From: CAZYLZ01 sp964648335
Lineage (GTDB): Bacteria > Patescibacteriota > Minisyncoccia > Phycocordibacterales > UBA2100
Direction of reading: 5' to 3'
Assembly: GCA_964648335.1 (NCBI GenBank)
Contig: CAZYLZ010000001.1
Span: forward strand, 62,001-126,000
Length of the DNA: 64,000 nt
Shown: positions 7,045 to 14,378 of the stretch, one piece after another
Layout of the letters: each line of letters begins with the position of its first letter
How positions within the stretch are numbered: position 1 is the stretch's first letter
Translations under genes and position numbers: made by a program
Notes under the pieces: generated by a model
What the model was told of the DNA's origin: nothing
The model's database searches: none
Seen by the model: only the letters and a program-made list of their open reading frames with translations

Positions 7045-7725
7045 ATGACGGTCGATGTGCGCAAGCGAGAACGGATGCAGCGCATCGTACGCTACCTCAA
7101 AAAGACCTACGGCGAGCCCAAAACGGAGCTTTCCTACACGAAAGACTACGAGCTGTTATATGCCGTCATGTTGAGCGCCCAGTGCACTGACAAGCGGGTG
7201 AACATGGTAACACCCGCTCTTTTCAAGAAGTATCCGACGCTCGAGGCGTTTGCAAGCGCTAAACTTGCAGATCTGCGGCGCGATATCTCTTCAATCAGCT
7301 TTCCTAACAACAAAGCGATGCACATGATCGAGACTGCCAACATCCTCATCAATAATTTTGCCGGGAAGGTACCCAGAGCGATCCCGGATCTCCTGACTCT
7401 CAAGGGGGTTGCGCGCAAGACCGCTAACGTAGTTCGTGGCGAGCTGTTTGACGAGTGGGACGGTATCGCTATCGACACCCACGTAAAGCGCTTTGCACGC
7501 AAGTTTGATATTTCGCATGCAAAATCGGCCGATGCTATGGAGCGCGAGCTCATGGCGCTCGTTCCGAAAAAAGATTGGAAGTACGTGAATAACGGATGGG
7601 TGCTCTATGGCCGCTATGTCTGTACCGCCATAAAGCATGACTGCACAGTGCACGGGCTTACCAAGCTGTGGCCCGAAGCAGCGCATCGCTGGCCACGCAG
7701 CGATGCTGGAAAGGGGAGGGACTAA
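7045..7725 (+). CDS. nth: Endonuclease III (Nth) with degenerate Fe-S cluster motif
   Basis: This is a DNA glycosylase/AP lyase for oxidised pyrimidines. The helix-hairpin-helix with LKGVARKTANVV carries the catalytic Lys125, and IAIDTHVKR carries the catalytic Asp144. The C-terminal cluster normally reads C-x6-C-x2-C-x5-C; here Cys193 and Cys200 are kept, but the third and fourth positions are His203 and Trp209. A normal [4Fe-4S] cluster is therefore unlikely. The active site is intact, so activity is probably retained. It is 9 nt downstream of the preceding gene but has its own -10 hexamer. The MutY homologue in this window lacks the cluster altogether. Confidence 0.93.
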   Translation: MTVDVRKRERMQRIVRYLKKTYGEPKTELSYTKDYELLYAVMLSAQCTDKRVNMVTPALFKKYPTLEAFASAKLADLRRDISSISFPNNKAMHMIETANILINNFAGKVPRAIPDLLTLKGVARKTANVVRGELFDEWDGIAIDTHVKRFARKFDISHAKSADAMERELMALVPKKDWKYVNNGWVLYGRYVCTAIKHDCTVHGLTKLWPEAAHRWPRSDAGKGRD

Positions 7726-7788
7726 AAAGCAATCAAGGCGCTTTTTAGAAGTTTTCCCGTGTAGGAGATCAGCGAGTCTGCGAGCGTT

Positions 7789-7834
7789 AAGAACCGTGGG
7801 TTCTTAAAAAACATCGCTTAAAGCGATGTTTTTT
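7789..7834 (+). terminator. Two consecutive hairpins, second an intrinsic terminator
   Basis: The first hairpin is AAGAACC (7789-7795) / GGTTCTT (7799-7805). The second is ACATCGC (7811-7817) / GCGATGT (7823-7829), flanked by an A-run and followed by TTTTT, so it could work in both directions. They close the nth transcript, about 65 nt after its stop. The rest of 7726-7909 shows no gene. Confidence 0.8.
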
Positions 7835-7871
7835 CGTTGGCCTAAGGTCGATACTGTCAGACCCCAGCAAG

Positions 7872-7895
7872 AAAAAACCCCGAACTTCGGGGTTT
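7872..7895 (-). terminator. Intrinsic terminator (minus strand)
   Basis: AAACCCCG (7875-7882) / CGGGGTTT (7888-7895) with loop AACTT is followed by a T-run on the minus strand. It terminates the gene at 7910-8236. Confidence 0.85.
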
Positions 7896-7909
7896 GATTG
7901 GTGACGTAG

Positions 7910-8236
7910 TCAGAACAAGATGCCCTGTGCGCTTTGCTTGCGTTGGATCTGATAGAACAGATACTGTGCGTCGTGCGAAGGGTCGAGTTTTTTCCGATGA
8001 TCGGCAGAGTAGAGGAGCGGTATCACGGCCCAGATATGATAATCCTTGCCTTGATCGGCTCTTGCCTGCCTTGTAGCCCAGTCAGAAAGCGCTTTGCGTT
8101 CGTCCGGCGGCAAAAAACACAACAGTTGTCTGCCGCAGTAGTCGAGGTCGAGCGTGCGTTTGGCATTGCGTACATGTGTCCAAAGCGTGTGGTGCAAGAC
8201 CATGACGCCATTGGGCAGTCGGACAAAGTTCGACAT
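7910..8236 (-). CDS. Hypothetical 108-aa protein
   Basis: The start at 8236 (MSNFVRLPNG) is chosen because AGGAGG lies 4-5 nt upstream on the minus strand; the longer frame has no such site. The product is basic, soluble and Tyr/Leu-rich, with a HHTLWTHVR segment near residue 18 and two Cys residues. No family is recognised. It is monocistronic, with its own terminator, and divergent from the HAD phosphatase gene 81 nt away. Confidence 0.65.
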   Translation of the reverse strand: MSNFVRLPNGVMVLHHTLWTHVRNAKRTLDLDYCGRQLLCFLPPDERKALSDWATRQARADQGKDYHIWAVIPLLYSADHRKKLDPSHDAQYLFYQIQRKQSAQGILF

Positions 8237-8305
8237 GGCTCCTCCTGTATGGCTAGTCGCACAGTACCTCGTTTTCGTTGGTTGGCCAAGTGCTGCACGT
8301 GGATG

Positions 8306-8311
8306 TAGCAT
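8306..8311 (+). promoter_or_regulatory. -10 hexamer directly before the HAD gene
   Basis: TAGCAT ends exactly 6 nt before the ATG at 8318. A leaderless transcript for the HAD-SGNH-MutY operon is likely. Confidence 0.5.
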
Positions 8312-8317
8312 ACGGCT

Positions 8318-9031
8318 ATGGATAAGCAGCGAGCACGCCCTGAGTCACCCCGAAGAGTGGCGGTATTTGATGTCGATGGCACTATATTCCGTTCAAGCCT
8401 CTTCATTCAGCTTACCGAGGCTCTCATCCGGGAAGGTATATTTCCTCCGACGTTGCGTGGATCGTACGAGCGTCAGCACAAAAAATGGCTCGAACGCGAA
8501 GGCGATTACGATTCGTATATCGGTGCCATGGTCGAGGCGTTTTCCAGAGAAATAAAAGGTGTCGGATATGGTGAGTTTGCCGACATTGCCGAAGAAGTGG
8601 TCGATCTGCAGTGGAAGCAGACGTACCGGTTTACGCGCGACCTCATCAAGGACCTCAAGGCCAAGGGGTATTATCTCTTGGCCATATCGCATTCCCCAAA
8701 GACGATCCTCGACAAGTTTTGCCCACGCATAGGCTTCGACAAGGCCTACGGCATGGTCTACGAGCTCGGTCCTTCGGATCGTTTTACCGGCGTCGTTATA
8801 GACGAGCATCTCATCCGCAACAAAGCTGCGGTCCTTAAGCGGGCCGTCGAAAAAGAAGGGCTTACGCTCGCACATTCGATCGGTGTCGGCGATACCGAAA
8901 GTGATATACCGTTTCTCGAGGCTGTGGCGCGGCCTATTTGTTTCAATCCGAACGCCCGGCTCTTTAAGTACGCTAAGCGCATGGGATGGAAGATCGTAGT
9001 CGAACGTAAGGATGTGATCTATGATCTCTGA
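8318..9031 (+). CDS. HAD-superfamily (subfamily IB, SerB-like) phosphatase
   Basis: This 237-residue phosphomonoesterase has all four HAD motifs: DVDGT (18-22) with the nucleophilic Asp18, SHS (124-126), Lys169 in RNKAAVL, and GDTESD (191-196). The helical cap between motifs I and II is of the IB type seen in phosphoserine phosphatase and related enzymes. The substrate cannot be told from sequence. It overlaps the SGNH hydrolase gene by 11 nt if the first ATG of that gene is used, so it heads a three-gene operon (HAD, SGNH, MutY). A leaderless start is suggested by the TAGCAT 6 nt upstream. Confidence 0.88.
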   Translation: MDKQRARPESPRRVAVFDVDGTIFRSSLFIQLTEALIREGIFPPTLRGSYERQHKKWLEREGDYDSYIGAMVEAFSREIKGVGYGEFADIAEEVVDLQWKQTYRFTRDLIKDLKAKGYYLLAISHSPKTILDKFCPRIGFDKAYGMVYELGPSDRFTGVVIDEHLIRNKAAVLKRAVEKEGLTLAHSIGVGDTESDIPFLEAVARPICFNPNARLFKYAKRMGWKIVVERKDVIYDL

Positions 9032-9752
9032 TATGAAGCTCTTTTTACTGATTGTGCTCGTTGGTCTTGCGTACTTTGGGTACGCGTCCCTCAGACTGTA
9101 TTCATTCGCACAAAAGAGCAAACCGCTCGTCGAGGTCGCGGTACCGTTTTCGATCGACGAACCCGCCCGGAGCAAGCGAGTCCTCGTTTTGGGTGACAGC
9201 ACCGCTGCTGGAGTCGGTAGTGTGCCTGAGAGCACCGTGGCCGGGCGTATCGCCGCGTGGCTCAATGCCAATGTCGATAACTACGCAAAAAGCGGAGCGG
9301 TCACTGCGGATCTTTCAGGGCAGATGGCGCAATCCGACAGTGAGCGGTATGATCTCGTCGTAATACAGATTGGTGCAAATGACATCATAAGACTTCTGAG
9401 CTTGAGTCAGGCCGACCGTAACCTCGATAGCATTCTCTCGGCACTCGCAAAAAAGTCTGACAAGATTGCGTTTTTAACCGCAGGCGACGTGGGAGACGCG
9501 CCCCTGTGGCCATACCCTATGGCGTGGCTCTATACCTACCGGACACGAATGCTGCGCGAGCTGTTTATTGCCGAGGCGGTAAAGCACTCTGCGGTGTATG
9601 TCGACATCTACGCCGAGGGGAACATATTTGGCGACGACGAAGCTAAGAACTACGCACCGGACATGCTGCATCCGTCCGCTGATGGGTACGGTAAGTGGTT
9701 TGCGCTCTTGCAAAAGAGCGTCCGTGCGCGCTGGCCCGAGCTCGAGAAATGA
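9021..9752 (+). CDS. Membrane-anchored SGNH/GDSL hydrolase
   Basis: This 243-residue protein has an N-terminal membrane anchor (residues 6-28) and an extracytoplasmic SGNH esterase fold. Visible blocks are GDSTAAG with Ser60, a Gly/Asn region, GAND (118-121), and DMLHPSADGY near residue 222, which supplies the Asp-His pair. Family members deacylate lipids, sugars or peptidoglycan; the substrate here is unknown. Starts at 9021 or 9033 are both possible; the second leaves a TGA-t-ATG junction with the HAD gene. A weak AAGGA precedes 9021. The stop overlaps the next start (ATGA). Confidence 0.85.
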   Translation: MISDMKLFLLIVLVGLAYFGYASLRLYSFAQKSKPLVEVAVPFSIDEPARSKRVLVLGDSTAAGVGSVPESTVAGRIAAWLNANVDNYAKSGAVTADLSGQMAQSDSERYDLVVIQIGANDIIRLLSLSQADRNLDSILSALAKKSDKIAFLTAGDVGDAPLWPYPMAWLYTYRTRMLRELFIAEAVKHSAVYVDIYAEGNIFGDDEAKNYAPDMLHPSADGYGKWFALLQKSVRARWPELEK

Positions 9753-10570
9753 AACCGGACGCACAGGCGATACGTGACTTTCGCCATGTAGTGCTCGACT
9801 ACTACGAAAAAACGGGACGGCACGATCTGCCATGGAGAAAAACGAGGGATCCGTACAAGATACTGGTTTCAGAAGTGATGTTGCAGCAGACGCAGGTGTC
9901 GCGTGTACTCGTGAAATACCGCGAATTCCTGGCTGCATATCCAACCATCGAAGACCTTGCAGGCGCCTCGTTGTCAGACGTTCTCAAGGTCTGGAGCGGG
10001 CTCGGCTACAACCGCCGCGGTAGATTTTTGCAGCTTGCCGCACAAGCTGTTGTCGAGCGTCACAAGGGTAAGGTCCCGCAGGATGTGATGATACTCGAAT
10101 CATTGCCCGGAATCGGCGCATACACCGCTCGTGCCATCGCGACGTTCGCCTTTAACCAACCACATGCCTTTATAGAAACAAATATCCGATCCGTCTTTTT
10201 GCATCACTTCTTTCCGAAAGGAAGAAATGTCTCAGATGCGCGGCTCATGCCGATCATCGAAGCGGCGATTGACCGGGATGATCCGCGTCGGTGGTACTGG
10301 GCACTGATGGATTATGGAGTGCTCCTGAAGCAGGTGTATGGAAATCCGTCACGCCGGAGCAAGCACCATACCAGGCAGGCAAAGTTCGAGGGATCGATGC
10401 GGCAAGCCCGTGGCGCGATACTCATGTACCTGCATACGCATGCGACCGCGACAGAGAAAGAGCTTTGTACGGCCACCGGAATCGAGATAGCGCGCATACA
10501 CGCCGCGCTCTTTGGTCTTACCAAAGACAAGATGCTTGTCCGCGAGGATGGGGAGTGGAAAGTGGCGTAG
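9749..10570 (+). CDS. mutY: MutY-type A/G-specific adenine glycosylase lacking the Fe-S cluster
   Basis: The enzyme removes adenine mispaired with 8-oxoguanine. The ATG at 9749 overlaps the previous stop (ATGA), which fixes the start. LPWRKTRDPY, SEVMLQQTQVSRV with Glu42, and the HhH segment LPGIGAYTARAI are typical of MutY. Two oddities: the catalytic Asp position (LDGN in E. coli MutY) reads IETN, with Glu143, and there are no cysteines where the C-x6-C-x2-C-x5-C cluster should be (residues ~190-215). It also lacks a clear C-terminal MutT-like domain; instead a winged-helix-like tail follows from residue 218. Fe-S-less MutY homologues are known in other bacteria. The substrate specificity is therefore less certain than the family. 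Confidence 0.85.
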   Translation: MKPDAQAIRDFRHVVLDYYEKTGRHDLPWRKTRDPYKILVSEVMLQQTQVSRVLVKYREFLAAYPTIEDLAGASLSDVLKVWSGLGYNRRGRFLQLAAQAVVERHKGKVPQDVMILESLPGIGAYTARAIATFAFNQPHAFIETNIRSVFLHHFFPKGRNVSDARLMPIIEAAIDRDDPRRWYWALMDYGVLLKQVYGNPSRRSKHHTRQAKFEGSMRQARGAILMYLHTHATATEKELCTATGIEIARIHAALFGLTKDKMLVREDGEWKVA

Positions 10571-10571
10571 A

Positions 10572-11738
10572 TTACCGTACCTTGAAGAGCTTCAGGGTGG
10601 ATGGAAGTCCGGCAAACATGATCATGCCGATCACGACGAAGATTATCTCGATGTGAGCGACCAAAAGCACGAGACTTCCGATAAGAGGGCCGACGATAAG
10701 GCCCAGCTGTGCGACGGCACGGTACAGTCCGACTTCGTCGCTGTCTTGCGCACGCACCTGCTTGAAGAAGTAGCTCTCGCCGCCGATCTCGACTAACGCC
10801 GCGCCGACGCGCGTCATGAACATGAGCGCCGTCCATGCGGCAAAGCCTGCGTGTCCTATGAGTCCCATGCCGATGGTCGTAACGGCGAGTACGATGAACC
10901 CACAGATGAGTATGTCGCGCTCGCCTATCCGTGTGTCGGCTAGATACCCTGCAGGGATCTCGACCAGTATGAACGCGATGAGCGCCAATGAGAGCATAGC
11001 GCCGATGTCGGGGAGCGAGAAGTCGAGGTGGTCGTGCAGATAGACGATGACGTACACCTCGATAATGCCGTAAAAGACGTAAAGCAGGAATTTCTGGAAG
11101 AGGGCGCTCCGGATGACTGCGCGTTCGCGGAGGATCTTCCACATCCCGACAATACTGAACGATCGGTACCGAACATCCTTGAAGTGGGCGAGGCCCATGC
11201 CCGAGATGAGAAGCATAGGGGCCGATATGAGTGCCGCTACGATGAAAAGCGAGGTGAAGTCCTCATTCTCGGTGAGGTGCCCAGCGACGATAGGTGCTAT
11301 CACGAACGCGATGTTGGCCATCGTGATGAAGACAGCACGGACGAAACCGGTGTTCTCGGTCTCTTTCGTTTCTACCTGTAAGAACTCGTCGAGCGAGAGC
11401 ATTGTAAGTGCCCAGGCTACCGTTATGGCGATAAAGCAAGTAATTGCTATGGCAGGACTCTGGAAGGGGCCGATCACGAGGAGTGCGACCGCCATGAGCG
11501 CCGTAAGAGTCGTAAAGAAGTGGTAGTTGCCGACTAGGCGTAAGATTCCTGGGCCTACCAGAAGCAGGATCATGCTTACTAGTGACGCAGCCGAGAAGAC
11601 GAGGCCGATAGAGTTTTCGCCCACGCCACGCGAGACCAGGAATACCGGAATAAAGTACACGATGAGCGCGTACTGGAGGTTAGAAAAGAAATTGAGCGCA
11701 TTGACCGCACGCTCCTCGCGGACTATCCGGGTAGACAC
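10572..11738 (-). CDS. Major facilitator superfamily transporter
   Basis: The 388-residue polytopic membrane protein has about 12 hydrophobic segments, with a central charged loop near residue 195 and the cytoplasmic-loop motif GYLADTRIGERD in the second half, typical of MFS carriers. The substrate is unknown. The start is taken as GTG at 11738 (VSTRIVREE), because TATACT lies exactly 6 nt upstream on the minus strand and the longer frame runs through the terminator of the next gene. Its stop is 1 nt from that of mutY (convergent), with no clear terminator between. Confidence 0.85.
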   Translation of the reverse strand: MSTRIVREERAVNALNFFSNLQYALIVYFIPVFLVSRGVGENSIGLVFSAASLVSMILLLVGPGILRLVGNYHFFTTLTALMAVALLVIGPFQSPAIAITCFIAITVAWALTMLSLDEFLQVETKETENTGFVRAVFITMANIAFVIAPIVAGHLTENEDFTSLFIVAALISAPMLLISGMGLAHFKDVRYRSFSIVGMWKILRERAVIRSALFQKFLLYVFYGIIEVYVIVYLHDHLDFSLPDIGAMLSLALIAFILVEIPAGYLADTRIGERDILICGFIVLAVTTIGMGLIGHAGFAAWTALMFMTRVGAALVEIGGESYFFKQVRAQDSDEVGLYRAVAQLGLIVGPLIGSLVLLVAHIEIIFVVIGMIMFAGLPSTLKLFKVR

Positions 11739-11744
11739 TGGATA

Positions 11745-11750
11745 AGTATA
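11745..11750 (-). promoter_or_regulatory. -10 box directly before the MFS GTG start
   Basis: TATACT on the minus strand ends exactly 6 nt before GTG at 11738, giving a leaderless GTG-initiated mRNA. Confidence 0.55.
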
Positions 11751-11776
11751 CCGTGACCTCGTCGGCGAGTTTCCAC

Positions 11777-11807
11777 AAAAAAAGACCGACCCGGGAAGGG
11801 TCGGTCT
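11777..11807 (-). terminator. Intrinsic terminator (minus strand)
   Basis: AGACCGACCC (11783-11792) / GGGTCGGTCT (11798-11807) is flanked by a seven-A run on the left, giving a T-run on the minus strand. It terminates the small membrane protein gene at 11819. Confidence 0.92.
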
Positions 11808-11818
11808 GGGCGAGGGTC

Positions 11819-12175
11819 TTAGGTCCTGGCGCGGGTTCTGGCTTGTGCTGGTATGCGACGGTTGATGATGGCGATACCCAAGTACACGATGGCCAACAAG
11901 CCATTGAACCATATGCAGTCCCGCGACCACATGGGTCCATTGATGGTACCGCCTTGGGTTACGCGGTACGCTTCCATCGAAAGGAAGGCATACATCGAGC
12001 CCCAGCAGAGGGCAATTCCGGTGAGTGGAAACGAGTTGTTGCCTCGCCGCTTTTCGAAGTGCGAGAGCACTGCGAGAAATAGAGTAAGCCCTAACACTGC
12101 AGTACTGACTTTGAAGTGCCAGTAGTGGTGGCCGGACCGGAATGCGATTCCGAGGATGGTTACCGGATCATTCAT
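11819..12175 (-). CDS. Small membrane protein, three predicted TM segments
   Basis: The 118-residue protein has hydrophobic segments near residues 23-40, 51-68 and 88-104 and a basic C-terminal tail. No family is recognised. GGAGG on the minus strand lies about 7 nt before the ATG, and a promoter is visible upstream. It has its own terminator, so it is an independent unit of the SD-led orphan type. Confidence 0.65.
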   Translation of the reverse strand: MNDPVTILGIAFRSGHHYWHFKVSTAVLGLTLFLAVLSHFEKRRGNNSFPLTGIALCWGSMYAFLSMEAYRVTQGGTINGPMWSRDCIWFNGLLAIVYLGIAIINRRIPAQARTRART

Positions 12176-12201
12176 GTGAATCCCTCCGTTTATCTAAATA
12201 C

Positions 12202-12229
12202 ATTTTAATACAAATTAAAGAATAGTCAA
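12202..12229 (-). promoter_or_regulatory. Promoter of the small membrane protein gene
   Basis: On the minus strand TTGACT (12224-12229) and TAAAAT (12202-12207) are separated by 16 nt, in an AT-rich stretch. Confidence 0.6.
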
Positions 12230-12234
12230 TAAAC

Positions 12235-12266
12235 AAGAAAAGACCGCTGTGATGCGGTCTTTTCTT
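12235..12266. terminator. Bidirectional intrinsic terminator after RNase J
   Basis: The perfect 13-bp palindrome AAGAAAAGACCGC / GCGGTCTTTTCTT with loop TGTGAT lies about 17 nt after the RNase J stop on the minus strand. Confidence 0.9.
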
Positions 12267-12283
12267 TTGGGTTACTGCGTTGG

Positions 12284-14353
12284 CTATACGCTCACGATCA
12301 CCGGGATGACGATCGGGCGTTTGTGGGTCTTTTGGAGTAAGAAGTGCGAGACGGTCTCTTCGAGGTGCGATTTAAGTTGGTCTATGTCTACCTCTTTCGG
12401 TCGGCGCATCTCGTCTTGGACTGTCTTGTGGACCAAGAGGCGCGTCTGGTCCATGAGGTCTTTGTTCTCGCGCAGATACACGAATCCGCGAGAGATGATA
12501 TCGGCGGACTTGTGGAGCTTGCCGGTGCGACGGTCCAAGGTGGCGACGACCACGCAGAAGCCGTCCTGTGCCAAGGTCTTACGGTCGCGCATGACGACCT
12601 CGGAGAGCTCGCCGACACTCTGGCCCTCGACGATGCGAAGTTCAGATGGCGCCTTCATCTTGCGCTTGATGATAGTCTCGCCGTTCTCGATCTCGATGAT
12701 CGACGAGTTGTCGGGGATGATGATGTTCTTGGGGTCCATGCCGAGCTCGACTGCGAGGTCTGCGTGCAAGCGGAGCTTGAAGTGGTATCCGTGCTGCGGC
12801 ATGAAGAACTTCGGCTTTATCTGCGTGTGAATCCACGCTGCCTCTCCACGATTTCCATGGCCCGATGCGTGAACGTCGGAGGTTTGATAGGTGATGATGG
12901 TAGCGCCCTGGCGTGAAAGATTGTCCATGAGCTTCTGTACCGCGCGCTCGTTGCCCGGGATGACCGACGACGAGAACACAACGGTGTCCTCGGGTACGAG
13001 GCGTACCGACTTGTGTGTCTTGTTAGCGATGCGAGCAAGCGCCGCGAACTCGTCGCCCTGCGCGCCGGTTGCGAGGATGATGATCTTCTCGGGCGGGTAG
13101 TCGCCCATCTGCTCGGCCGAGATAATGGTATCGTCGCGGTGCTTCAAGAGTCCGAGCTGACGCACGATCTCGATGTTCGCCTTCATGGAGCGGCCCTCGA
13201 TCACGATCTTTCTGTGCGCGCGTTCGGCGACCCTGACTATGTGCATGAGACGCTCGAGATGCGATGCGAAGGCCGAGATGATGAGACGGGTATTGGTGCT
13301 GGTTATGATCTGCTCGAGCGTATTGAAGACGATGTGCTCAGGGATTGAGAAGCCCGGACGGTCGACGTTTGTCGAGTCCATCATCAAGAAAAGGACCTTC
13401 TCATTCTTGAAGATCGCAAATTCTTTCTTCTCCTGGTCGGTAGGATCGCCGTCGACGTGGTCGAGCTTGATGTCTCCGGTGCAGACGACTGCTCCGTGCG
13501 GCGTATCGATAATGATGCCCATTGAGTCCGGAACGGTGTGCGTGACGCCGAAGAACCGTACCTGCAAGTGACCGAGCTTCACGGTGTCGGTGCTCTCGAC
13601 TTCGCGGATATCGATCTTAGGAAGATACGCAAATTCCTCTTGGCGCTTCTTAATCATCATGCTCGTGAGCTTGCGCGTATAGACCGGCGGGTTCCCGATA
13701 CGATCTAGAATGTATGGGATACCTCCGATGTGGTCCAAGTGACCGTGGGTGATCACGAGTCCGCGCACCTTGTGGCGGCGTTCTTCGAGGTACTGCGTGT
13801 TAGGCAAGATGAAATCGATTCCCGGTGTATCGTCTTCTTGAAATTGGATACCACAGTCGATGACGATGATGTCGTCGCCGTATTCGACGACGGTCATGTT
13901 GCGTCCGATCTCTTCTACGCCTCCCAAGGGGATTATACGGACGGTACCTGGGGTCGGTGGCGGAATCTCGGGACCGCTTGGAGTGCGAGGTGCCATCGAG
14001 GGGATGCCAGGAGTATTGGGTCGGCGCGCAGGACGGCGCGATCCTCCGCGTCCGCCTCCGCCGCCTCCACGACCGCCGCCATGCGACGGGCGAGACGAAC
14101 CTCCGCGTCCGCCTCCGGTCGGAGCCGATCCGGGAGTGCCTGAACGCTCGCCGCGACCCGCGTTACCCGAGCCGCTAAAGCCGCCGCGACCACGTCCGCG
14201 GTTGAATCCACCTCTGCGGAAGTTGCGACCGCTTGAGCCTTCTTTGGGGCGTCCGTTGGACGGACCGCGACCCTGTGCGGAGCTGTCTGCCGAGCCGGCG
14301 TTGTCTGATCGAGCGGGTGAGGCTCCTGAATTATCTGACTGATCTGGGAACAT
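12284..14353 (-). CDS. rnj: Ribonuclease J with long N-terminal RGG extension
   Basis: This metallo-beta-lactamase/beta-CASP nuclease acts as a 5'-3' exo- and endoribonuclease in mRNA decay and rRNA maturation. The catalytic THGHLDHIGG is at about residues 202-211, and THTVPDSMG and CTGDIKLDH follow; the beta-CASP part and C-terminal domain are complete, giving 689 residues against about 555 usually. The excess is a 135-residue N-terminal extension rich in Gly, Arg, Ser and Pro with RGG repeats, similar in composition to the N-terminus of the DEAD-box helicase in this window. No SD is seen. It lies 25 nt after the oligopeptide-binding protein gene in the order secG, SBP, rnj. Confidence 0.94.
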   Translation of the reverse strand: MFPDQSDNSGASPARSDNAGSADSSAQGRGPSNGRPKEGSSGRNFRRGGFNRGRGRGGFSGSGNAGRGERSGTPGSAPTGGGRGGSSRPSHGGGRGGGGGGRGGSRRPARRPNTPGIPSMAPRTPSGPEIPPPTPGTVRIIPLGGVEEIGRNMTVVEYGDDIIVIDCGIQFQEDDTPGIDFILPNTQYLEERRHKVRGLVITHGHLDHIGGIPYILDRIGNPPVYTRKLTSMMIKKRQEEFAYLPKIDIREVESTDTVKLGHLQVRFFGVTHTVPDSMGIIIDTPHGAVVCTGDIKLDHVDGDPTDQEKKEFAIFKNEKVLFLMMDSTNVDRPGFSIPEHIVFNTLEQIITSTNTRLIISAFASHLERLMHIVRVAERAHRKIVIEGRSMKANIEIVRQLGLLKHRDDTIISAEQMGDYPPEKIIILATGAQGDEFAALARIANKTHKSVRLVPEDTVVFSSSVIPGNERAVQKLMDNLSRQGATIITYQTSDVHASGHGNRGEAAWIHTQIKPKFFMPQHGYHFKLRLHADLAVELGMDPKNIIIPDNSSIIEIENGETIIKRKMKAPSELRIVEGQSVGELSEVVMRDRKTLAQDGFCVVVATLDRRTGKLHKSADIISRGFVYLRENKDLMDQTRLLVHKTVQDEMRRPKEVDIDQLKSHLEETVSHFLLQKTHKRPIVIPVIVSV

Positions 14354-14378
14354 AAAACGTTGTTACAAATAATGATTA

